Origin: Palsa-504 sp963739615
Lineage (GTDB): Bacteria; Actinomycetota; Actinomycetes; Streptosporangiales; Streptosporangiaceae
NCBI GenBank assembly: GCA_963739615.1
Contig: CAVUBD010000020.1
Location: 178,521 to 242,520, forward strand
DNA: 64,000 bases
Direction of reading: 5' to 3'
Below the pieces are notes generated by a model. That model did not search any database, was not told where the DNA came from, and was given only the letters and a program-made list of their open reading frames with translations. Of this stretch, positions 1 to 6,651 are shown one piece after another. Numbering within the stretch: the first letter of the stretch is position 1; each line of letters starts with the position of its first letter. The translations under genes were made by a program, and so were the position numbers.

Positions 1-708
1 CCACAGGCCGCCGATGAGCGCGGGGAGCAGCAGCGTGACCGCGACCAGGCCGGGGAACCACGCGTCTACCGCCTTTACCCGCCTGTCCGCGAGCAGGTCG
101 GGGGAGAACTTCTGCTGCGAGGTCTGGTTGGGGTCGAACAGCCAGCCGATGTGCGCGTACAGCAGGCCCTTGGACAGCGCCTTCCAGTCATCGCCGTACC
201 GCCAGGGCGAGTGCGGGTCGCCTTCCTTGTCGCTGTACTTGTGGTGACGGCGGTGGTCAGACACCCAGGTGATGACGGGTCCCTCGATGGCCAGGCTGCC
301 CGCGATCGCCAGCGCCACCCGCAGTCCGGTCTTCGCCTTGAACGATCCGTGGGTGAAGTACCTGTGGTAGCCGACCGTGATGCCCAGGCCGGACACCCAG
401 TAGAAGACGAGCGCGATGACCACGTCGTGCCAGCCCAGGCCCCAGCCCCACAGCAGCGGGATGGCGGCGACCAGCGCGATGAGCGGGACGGCGACGAAGA
501 CGCCGACGAGCACGCGCTGGAAGGTCGAGGACGGCTCGTCCTCGAAGTCCGGCCGGGCCGGACGGACCTGGGTTCTCGTGGCTCCCCCGATGAGTCCGGT
601 GGTCGCAGCCGCGGTGGGCGACGGGGCCTGAACCGTCGTGGTGGCGGCCGGCCGCGCCGGTGAGGTCGTGACTTCGGCTGCGTCGACTGTCTCGGGAGAT
701 GCGGTCAT
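1..708 (-). CDS. Acyl-CoA desaturase (fatty acid delta-9 desaturase type), 3' end cut by window edge
   Basis: Membrane di-iron desaturase that introduces a cis double bond into acyl chains. Reading the minus strand from ATG at 708 gives 236 residues with no stop before the edge. After a Thr/Pro/Ala-rich N-terminus of about 55 residues come hydrophobic segments (LVGVFVAVPLIALVAAIPLL, then VVIALVFYWVSGLGI). The first two histidine boxes of the family are present, HRYFTH and HRRHH, and WRYGDDWK and GLLYAHIGWLFD follow as in DesA3-like proteins. The third box (HNxHH) lies beyond the window. A GAGGAG ribosome site sits four bases before the start. The gene is monocistronic as far as visible, with a dyad operator just upstream. 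Confidence 0.93.
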   Translation of the reverse strand, partial: MTASPETVDAAEVTTSPARPAATTTVQAPSPTAAATTGLIGGATRTQVRPARPDFEDEPSSTFQRVLVGVFVAVPLIALVAAIPLLWGWGLGWHDVVIALVFYWVSGLGITVGYHRYFTHGSFKAKTGLRVALAIAGSLAIEGPVITWVSDHRRHHKYSDKEGDPHSPWRYGDDWKALSKGLLYAHIGWLFDPNQTSQQKFSPDLLADRRVKAVDAWFPGLVAVTLLLPALIGGLW

Positions 709-753
709 CGTGCTCCTCTGGATGGGGGAGTGACGGACAGGAGAAATTTTACG

Positions 754-793
754 CTTACGTAACCGTAGCTTACTATACCGTAGGTTACGCAAG
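754..793. promoter_or_regulatory. Inverted repeat upstream of the desaturase, probable repressor operator
   Basis: Arms CTTACGTAACC (754-764) and GGTTACGCAAG (783-793) are inverted copies with one mismatch, separated by 18 bases. The centre also repeats the CCGTAG core. The site lies 46-85 bases upstream of the desaturase ATG, in an unusually AT-rich patch. Desaturase genes of actinobacteria are commonly controlled by TetR-family repressors, so an operator is the natural reading; the regulator itself is not identified here. Confidence 0.55.
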
Positions 794-972
794 CCCCGGC
801 GGGTGAATTTCTGCAAATAGCCCTATGAATTTCATATGCCACCGTGACCCACGTCTCGATATGCGAGATACGTCGCGGCTCGTGCTGTTTCTGTCACGGT
901 CAGCAGTACTTCTCGAGCAGTCCGCTTGCGCCGCCGCGTCACTTGGTTCCAGTAAGGTGAGGGCTTAAACTA

Positions 973-1043
973 TCCCGGGTCGTCCAGTGGCAGGACTAGC
1001 GGTTTTGGTCCGCTCAACGGAGGTTCGAATCCTTCCCCGGGAG
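973..1043 (+). tRNA. tRNA-Gln (anticodon TTG)
   Basis: A cloverleaf folds by eye. The acceptor TCCCGGG pairs with CCCGGGA (1036-1042). The D arm is GTCC/GGAC, and the anticodon stem AGCGG/CCGCT encloses loop TTTTGGT (anticodon TTG). The T arm is GGAGG-TTCGAAT-CCTTC with one G-U pair. The 3' CCA is not encoded. A tRNA-Gln near glmU-prs is a familiar arrangement in actinobacteria. Confidence 0.93.
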
Positions 1044-1596
1044 CGGGCACTGCCCGGCATCTGGTAGTCCGGTGCCTCCGCAGCTTTCGCCGCTGCGGAG
1101 GCCCAGCCTTCGATCTTTCTGTACAGCTCACAGCTCCGCTTGACGTCCACCCGGAGGCATCCGTGGTAGCCGTCTCCGGCGTTCTTCCGCGTCGTCGCAG
1201 GGTTCTGCTGCTTCAAGGAAGTCGGCCGAAACTGCCCTGGTCGCGCCTCAGTGAGGGTGAGCCAGAATCGTTCGGCCGATTCCACGTCGGCAGTCTCGTG
1301 TATCTGCAATCGGTGCTGTTGCCGATGAAACCGAGGGCCTCCCTGATCTCGCGGCGGGACTTGCTTGCCGGCCCGGCAGAGGCCGAGGGCGCGGGCTCGC
1401 AGAAGAGTGAGTTCTTGTTTAGTTCCCATATTCGAAAATTAGCATAGAGTAGTGACATTTTGGCTCGTCCGATGAGAGGGGGCCGGTCAAGGCAAGCCGG
1501 GGTCGCCGCAAAGGAATGCCGGCCGGTGAGTTATAGTTAGTTGACCTCAAGCAAGTTATCTGACTGCTCTCATCGCTTTGGGGGGCTCTACCGCTC
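1044..1596. other. Gene-less stretch between tRNA-Gln and the MFS gene
   Basis: Short overlapping frames exist on both strands, but none has coherent protein-like composition or a ribosome site, and the longest minus frame runs through the tRNA. The base composition is more mixed than the flanking genes, suggesting old debris. TTGACC near 1540 is a possible -35 element for the MFS gene, without a clear -10 partner. I see no supportable gene. Confidence 0.6.
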
Positions 1597-3429
1597 ATGA
1601 CGGCGAATTCCGAGGTTGCGGACGCTCATTCCAGCCATCCGGTCGGGCCGCACTACAAGTGGATCGCGTTGTCCAACACCACGCTGGGCGTGCTGATGGC
1701 GACCGTCAACCAGTCCATCGTGCTGATCGCGCTGCCCGACATCTTCCGCGGGATCGGGCTCAACCCGCTGAGCCCCGGCAATACGAGCTACCTGCTGTGG
1801 ATGTTCATGGGCTTCCTCGTCGTGTCCGCGGTGCTGGTGGTGTCGTTCGGGCGGCTGGGGGACATGTTCGGCCGGGTGCGGATGTACAACCTGGGGTTCG
1901 CGATCTTCAGCGTGGCCTCCATCTTCCTGACCATCACCTGGATGCACGGAAGCTCCGCCGCCTTGTGGCTGATCATCTGGCGTATCGTGCAGGGCATCGG
2001 CGGCGCGTTCCTGTTCGCCAACTCCGCCGCCATCTTGACCGACGCCTTCCCGGCTAACCAGCGCGGCACGGCCCTGGGCATGAACGCGATCGCGGCCATC
2101 GCGGGTTCCTTTATCGGGCTGCTGCTCGGCGGCGTCCTCGGGCCCATCAACTGGCACTACGTGTTCCTGGTCTCGGCGCCGATCGGGGCCTTCGGCACTG
2201 TGTGGGCGTACTTCATGCTGCGCGACATTGGCACCAGGCGTAAGGCGCGGATGGACTGGTGGGGCAACATCTTGTTCGCCGCCGGGCTGATCGCGATCCT
2301 GGTCGGCATTACCTACGGCCTGCTGCCGTACGGCGGGCACCCGATGGGCTGGACCAACCCGTGGGTGCTCACCGCCTTGTTCGGCGGGCTGGCGGCGCTG
2401 GTGGCCTTTGGCTTCGTGGAGACCAAGGTCGCGGAGCCGCTGTTCCGGCTCTCGCTGTTCCGCATCCGGGCCTTCGCCGCGGGTAACATCGCGAACTTCA
2501 TGGTGGCGCTGGGCCGCGGCGGCATGCAGTTCATGCTGATCATCTGGCTGCAGGGCATCTGGCTGCCGCTGCACGGATACAGCTTCAGCCAGACTCCGCT
2601 GTGGGCCGGGATCTACCTGGTCCCGCTGACCATCGGCTTCCTCGTCTCGGCACCGCTGTCCGGCGTCCTTTCCGACCGCTTCGGCGCCAAGGGGTTCACC
2701 ACCGGCGGAGCGCTGCTGACGGCACTGAGCTTCTTCCTCCTGCTTTTCCTGCCTGTTGATTTCCCCTACTGGCTGTTCGCGGTCATCATCGCGCTCAACG
2801 GCTTCGGTTCCGGCCTGTTCGCATCCCCGAACCGGGCCGAGATGATGAACTCCGTGCCGGCCAGCCAGCGGGGTGCCGCCGGCGGCATGATCGCGACCTT
2901 CCAGAACACCGCCTTCGTGCTTTCGATCGGGATCTTCTTCTCGCTGATGGTGGCCGGCCTGTCAAGCAAGCTGCCGTCTGCGCTGTCGGGCGGCCTGATC
3001 GCGCAGGGCATCCCGGCGTCCGCGGCGAACCAGATCTCCCACCTGCCGCCGATCGGCGTCCTGTTCGCGGCCTTCCTCGGCTACAACCCGATGAAGCAGC
3101 TGCTCGGCCCGCTGCTCGGCTACCTGCCCGCCGGGCACGCCGCGTATGTCGCCGGGCGCCAGTTCTTCCCGCAGCTCATCACCAGCCCGTTCCATGACGG
3201 CCTCGGGGTGGCGTTCGCGTTCGCGATCGCCGCTAACGTGATCGCCGCGGTCGCCTCGCTGCTGACCGGCCGGCGCAAGCGAGCGGCGGCCGGGCCGGAG
3301 CCGCTCGGCTACGAGCTGGCCGCGGTGGCGGCCGAAGGCGCCTTCGAGCCGAGTGAGCTAGTCGTGCCCGGCGCGGCGCCCGAAGGGACGCCGCGTAGCG
3401 AGGAGGCCCCGACGAACGGCCAGCCCTGA
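1597..3429 (+). CDS. MFS drug exporter, DHA2 (14-TMS, EmrB/QacA) family
   Basis: A 610-residue major facilitator expected to expel lipophilic compounds by proton antiport. The N-terminus is cytoplasmic. TMS1 carries LSNTTLGVLMATVNQSIVLI and ALPDI, the DHA2 motif D1 region. Motif A appears as GRLGDMFGRVRMYNLG, and motif C (antiporter) as AIAAIAGSFIGLLLGGVLGP. A second half repeats the fold (SGVLSDRFGAKG), giving about 14 hydrophobic segments and a 50-residue Ala/Glu-rich tail. The length suits DHA2 proteins (usually 480-600). The ATG at 1597 is preceded by a G-run ribosome site at about 1581-1586. No regulator is adjacent. Confidence 0.9.
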   Translation: MTANSEVADAHSSHPVGPHYKWIALSNTTLGVLMATVNQSIVLIALPDIFRGIGLNPLSPGNTSYLLWMFMGFLVVSAVLVVSFGRLGDMFGRVRMYNLGFAIFSVASIFLTITWMHGSSAALWLIIWRIVQGIGGAFLFANSAAILTDAFPANQRGTALGMNAIAAIAGSFIGLLLGGVLGPINWHYVFLVSAPIGAFGTVWAYFMLRDIGTRRKARMDWWGNILFAAGLIAILVGITYGLLPYGGHPMGWTNPWVLTALFGGLAALVAFGFVETKVAEPLFRLSLFRIRAFAAGNIANFMVALGRGGMQFMLIIWLQGIWLPLHGYSFSQTPLWAGIYLVPLTIGFLVSAPLSGVLSDRFGAKGFTTGGALLTALSFFLLLFLPVDFPYWLFAVIIALNGFGSGLFASPNRAEMMNSVPASQRGAAGGMIATFQNTAFVLSIGIFFSLMVAGLSSKLPSALSGGLIAQGIPASAANQISHLPPIGVLFAAFLGYNPMKQLLGPLLGYLPAGHAAYVAGRQFFPQLITSPFHDGLGVAFAFAIAANVIAAVASLLTGRRKRAAAGPEPLGYELAAVAAEGAFEPSELVVPGAAPEGTPRSEEAPTNGQP

Positions 3430-3758
3430 TCCCGGGCCTGCGCTGATCCCGGGCCTGCGCTGCCCGGGGCTGCGCTGCCCGGCCGCCGCGCCGATCGCTG
3501 GGCCGCAGGCCCGCCGTGAACTCGCCAGCCGTAGGCTTAGGACCGGAGCTCAAGGGGGGACTTGTGCTGTCTGTCGAGGTAAGCGGCCGTCCGATCATGG
3601 CAACTGGACGGTATCCTGCGGGTGAGGGGTGGATGAACACATTCGCCGTCGCATACCGGGAACCCGGAGTGTCCCGAGAGTGCCGGTCCGACGGACAATG
3701 CCCCTGAAATTCCCGGAATACCGCAGATGTTGGCGCGCTACCCGAGGAGACTTGTCGC
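3430..3758. other. Intergenic region upstream of glmU with short direct repeats
   Basis: Immediately after the MFS stop, GATCCCGGGCCTGCGCT is present twice (3429-3462) and decays into two further GCCCGG-GCTGCGCT units to about 3485. The G/C-rich repeats may serve as a transcription end. The remaining bases probably hold the glmU promoter (TATCCT at about 3613 is a -10 candidate). A short frame at 3516-3707 has no family resemblance and is not called. Confidence 0.5.
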
Positions 3759-5294
3759 GTGAGCGAACCTCGCCCGGTCGCTGTCATTGTCCTTGCCGCA
3801 GGCGAGGGCACCAGGATGAATTCGCGGACTCCCAAGGTGCTGCATGCCCTGTGCGGGCGCAGTATGCTGGGGCATGCGCTCGCCGCGGCCAGCGAGCTTG
3901 ATCCGCAGCGTCTCGTCCTTGTCGCCGGGCACGCCCGGGATGAGGTCAGCGCCGAGGCGGCGAGGCATGCGCCCGGCGTCTGCGTGGTAGTGCAGGAGCG
4001 GCTGGCGGGCACCGGGAACGCCGTCCGCATGGTGACCGAGGCGCTGGGCGCCCTGCCCGGCATCGTCGTCGTGACCTACGGTGATATGCCGCTGCTCCGG
4101 GCGCAGACGCTCCGGGCGCTGGTCCGGGAGCACGCCGCCGCGGGCAACGCCGTGACCGTGCTCACCGCCAGGCTCGCTGCCCCGTTCGGCTACGGGCGCA
4201 TCATCAGGGACGAAGCCGGCGCCCTCGCCGGGATCGTGGAGGAGGCCGACGCGACCGCGGAGCAGCGGGCGATCACCGAGATCAATTCCGGCTGCTACGC
4301 CTTTGACGGGGATCTGCTCGGCGACGCGATCAAGCGGGTCGCGACCAGCAACGCGCAGGGTCAGGAATACCTCACCGACGTGGTGGCGATCATGCGCGGC
4401 GACGGTCATCCGGCGGGTACGGTCCTCGCCGCCGATCCGGCCGAGGTCCAGGGCGTGAACGACCAGGTGCAGCTGGCGGAGGTGCGCCAGGCCTGCAACC
4501 GCCGGCTGCTCGAGGCGTGGATGCGAGCCGGGGTCACGATCATGGACCCGGCCGCCACCTGGGTTGATGTCGGCGTCACGCTGGCGCCGGACGCGCAGAT
4601 CCTGCCGGGAACCCACCTGGAGGGGAACACGGCGATCGGGCCGGGAGCCCGGATCGGCCCGGACTGCCTGCTCAGGGACACATCGGTAGCGGGGGACGCG
4701 GCCGTCCTTTACGCGGTCTGCGATTCGGCCGAGATCGGCACCGGGGCCACCGTCGGCCCGTTCGCCCGGCTGCGGCCGGGAACGCGGATAGGACCGGGCG
4801 CGCACATAGGCACCTACGTCGAGCTGAAGAACGCGACGGTAGGTGAGGGATCCAAGGTGCCGCACCTGTCCTACGTGGGCGACGCGGACATCGGCGAGCG
4901 GTCCAACATCGGCGCGGCGACGGTCTTCGTGAACTACGACGGGACCGTCAAGCACCATTCCACGGTCGGCGACCACGTGCGGATCGGCTCCGACACCATG
5001 CTCGTGGCCCCGGTCACCATCGGCGACGGTGCCTATACGGCGGCCGGGTCTGTGATCACCGAGGACGTGCCCGCCGGCGCGCTCGGCGTGGCCCGTAGCA
5101 GGCAGCACAACTCGCAGGGCTGGGTGGAACGGCAGCGTCCCGGGTCGCCTGCCGCTGAGGCGGCCGCGCGGGCCCGCCAAACCCCAGCGCCGGATGAAAC
5201 CCCAGCGCCGGATGAAACCCCAGCGCCCGATGAAACCCCAGCGCGGGATCAGGGCTCAGCGCGGGACCAGGATGAGGGAGCGCAGGCTCAGTGA
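3759..5294 (+). CDS. glmU: Bifunctional GlcNAc-1-phosphate uridylyltransferase / glucosamine-1-phosphate acetyltransferase
   Basis: Makes UDP-GlcNAc for peptidoglycan in the cytoplasm: acetyl-CoA acetylates GlcN-1-P, then UTP uridylylates it. Residues 1-235 form the nucleotidyltransferase with LAAGEGTRMNSRTPKVLH and TYGDMPLL. Residues 255-455 are a left-handed beta-helix of hexapeptides (IGPGARIGPDCLL and similar) with ELKNATVGEGSKVPHLSYVGDA and NYDG, matching the acetyltransferase active site. The 511-residue length exceeds the usual 460-495 because of a repetitive tail. The GTG start lies behind a GAGGAG site. The stop overlaps the prs start (GTGA), so the two are translationally coupled. 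Confidence 0.97.
   Translation: MSEPRPVAVIVLAAGEGTRMNSRTPKVLHALCGRSMLGHALAAASELDPQRLVLVAGHARDEVSAEAARHAPGVCVVVQERLAGTGNAVRMVTEALGALPGIVVVTYGDMPLLRAQTLRALVREHAAAGNAVTVLTARLAAPFGYGRIIRDEAGALAGIVEEADATAEQRAITEINSGCYAFDGDLLGDAIKRVATSNAQGQEYLTDVVAIMRGDGHPAGTVLAADPAEVQGVNDQVQLAEVRQACNRRLLEAWMRAGVTIMDPAATWVDVGVTLAPDAQILPGTHLEGNTAIGPGARIGPDCLLRDTSVAGDAAVLYAVCDSAEIGTGATVGPFARLRPGTRIGPGAHIGTYVELKNATVGEGSKVPHLSYVGDADIGERSNIGAATVFVNYDGTVKHHSTVGDHVRIGSDTMLVAPVTIGDGAYTAAGSVITEDVPAGALGVARSRQHNSQGWVERQRPGSPAAEAAARARQTPAPDETPAPDETPAPDETPARDQGSARDQDEGAQAQ
5179..5271 (+). repeat. 18-bp tandem repeat coding the GlmU C-terminal tail
   Basis: About five units of the form CCCAGCGCCGGATGAAAC, the first three nearly identical and the last two diverged. 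They code repeated PAPDET hexapeptides. Because 18 is a multiple of three, unit number can change without disturbing the frame or the downstream prs overlap. The tail is predicted disordered and acidic and lies outside both catalytic domains. Confidence 0.85.
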
Positions 5295-6271
5295 ACGACG
5301 TGAACGAGATACTGCCGTCCAAGAAGATGATGCTCGTCTCCGGCCGGGCCTTCCCCGCGCTGGCGGACGAGGTAGCCGCCTGCCTGGGCATCAAGCCGAC
5401 GCCCACTAAGCTGTTTGATTTCGCGAACGGCGAGATCTTCGTCCGCTTCCTTGATTCCGTCCGCGGCTGCGACGTGTTCGTGCTGCAGAGCCACACCGCG
5501 CCGATCAACGAGTGGATCATGGAGCAGCTGATCATGGTCGATGCCCTCAAGCGGGCTTCGGCCAGGCGGATCACGGTCGTGGCCCCGTTCTTCGGCTACG
5601 CGCGGCAAGACAAGAAGAACCGCGGCCGCGAACCCATCTCGGCGCGGCTGATGGCTGACCTGTTTGCCACGGCGGGCGCCGACCGGCTGATGGCGGTGGA
5701 CCTGCACACCGCCCAGATCCAGGGGTTCTTCGACGGGCCGGTGGACCACCTGTTCGCGCTCTCCATCCTGGCCTCTTACATCGAGAAGAAGCTTGACGTC
5801 AGCCAGGTCACCGTGGTCGCGCCCGACGCGGGCCGGGTCCGGGTCTGCGAACGCTGGACCGACCGCCTCGGCTGCCCGCTGGCCATCATCCACAAGCGGC
5901 GCGACCCGGACGTGGCGAACCAGGTCAGGATGTTCGAGGTGGTCGGGCAGGTCGCCGGGCGCACCTGCATCCTGGTGGACGACATGATCGACACCGGAGC
6001 CACGATCGCCAAGGCCGCGGAGGCCTTGTTCGAGCAAGGCGCGGCCCAGGTCATCGCCACCGCGACGCACGGGGTGCTGTCAGGCGCGGCGGTGGACATC
6101 CTGAAGAACTCCCGGATCAGCGAGATCATCATCACGAACACGTTGCCCGTCCCGCAGGAGAAGCAGTTCGACAAGCTCACGATGCTATCGATCGCGCCGT
6201 TGCTGGCCCGGGCGATCAGCGAGGTGTTCAGCGACGGCTCGGTCACCAGCCTGTTCGACGGGCAGAGCTGA
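5291..6271 (+). CDS. prs: Ribose-phosphate diphosphokinase (PRPP synthetase)
   Basis: Transfers pyrophosphate from ATP to ribose-5-phosphate, giving PRPP for nucleotide, His, Trp and arabinan precursors. The 326 residues match the family. The N-terminal half has the ATP-binding ANGEIFVRF and APFFGYARQDKK. The regulatory and substrate region has DLHTAQIQGFFDGPVDHL. VVAPDAGRVRVCERW is followed by the PRPP loop VDDMIDTGATI. The GTG start overlaps the glmU stop, as in other actinobacteria. Two strong hairpins follow the stop. Confidence 0.97.
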   Translation: MNDVNEILPSKKMMLVSGRAFPALADEVAACLGIKPTPTKLFDFANGEIFVRFLDSVRGCDVFVLQSHTAPINEWIMEQLIMVDALKRASARRITVVAPFFGYARQDKKNRGREPISARLMADLFATAGADRLMAVDLHTAQIQGFFDGPVDHLFALSILASYIEKKLDVSQVTVVAPDAGRVRVCERWTDRLGCPLAIIHKRRDPDVANQVRMFEVVGQVAGRTCILVDDMIDTGATIAKAAEALFEQGAAQVIATATHGVLSGAAVDILKNSRISEIIITNTLPVPQEKQFDKLTMLSIAPLLARAISEVFSDGSVTSLFDGQS

Positions 6272-6323
6272 GGCCCCGGGGATGACCGCAGCGCCAGGCG
6301 CGAGCAGCAGGGACCGCGATGGT

Positions 6324-6366
6324 GGCCGTCGTCCCCACCCCCGCCGTTGGCGCGGGGACGACGGCC
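6324..6366 (+). terminator. Perfect 13-bp hairpin downstream of prs
   Basis: GGCCGTCGTCCCC (6324-6336) pairs exactly with GGGGACGACGGCC (6354-6366) around a 17-base loop, 52 bases after the prs stop. No U-tract follows, which is usual for terminators in high-GC actinobacteria. It is most likely the end of the glmU-prs transcript. Confidence 0.7.
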
Positions 6367-6383
6367 AGGCTAGCGGCTCTGGA

Positions 6384-6435
6384 CGGTCCTGGCCACATGG
6401 CCAGCCCCTCTTCCCCCCGCCAAGGGCCAGGACCG
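6384..6435 (+). terminator. Second hairpin downstream of prs
   Basis: CGGTCCTGGCC (6384-6394) pairs exactly with GGCCAGGACCG (6425-6435), with a smaller TGGCC/GGCCA element nested at its base. It lies 17 bases after the first hairpin. The pair could form a tandem terminator or protect the prs mRNA 3' end. Confidence 0.55.
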
Positions 6436-6651
6436 CTTCCCGCCGCACCCACCCCGCTAGGCGAGCGGGCGTTCGGGGCACCGCCGGACGGCGCCCCCGC
6501 GGCCTTCCGGCGCGACTAGCTCGCCTCGCCGTAGGCTGCGTTGCCGGGGCGATAGGCACATTGTCGGGCACGTGGTTTACGTCCCAGTTGAGTAATGATT
6601 AAGTGAGTTCCCTGACGAATCCGTATAGCCGGAGGCGAGTGATCCCAGGTA

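Larger units (their letters stand above)
6272..6651. other. 380-base gene-less gap between prs and the SARP gene
   Basis: Apart from the two hairpins, the gap holds only short overlapping frames in mutually shadowing phases, with Arg/Pro/Gly-rich translations typical of non-coding high-GC DNA. The last 60 bases are less GC-rich and presumably contain the SARP promoter. GGAGG at 6631-6635 is 16 bases from the ATG, far for a ribosome site. Confidence 0.55.

Noticed and set aside
965..1429. 154-codon minus-strand frame over tRNA-Gln and its downstream region
   Set aside because: It runs antisense through the tRNA, has no ribosome site and no protein-like pattern.
1588..2574. 328-codon minus-strand frame opposite the MFS gene
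   Set aside because: Gln/His/Asp/Arg-rich shadow of a real gene; the plus frame has all MFS motifs.
3738..5180. 480-codon minus-strand frame opposite glmU
   Set aside because: Antisense shadow rich in Arg/Gly/Asp; glmU is complete on the other strand.
6282..6602. Overlapping small frames after prs
   Set aside because: Several phases are open at once over hairpins, with Arg/Pro-rich translations; no ribosome site or conservation pattern.
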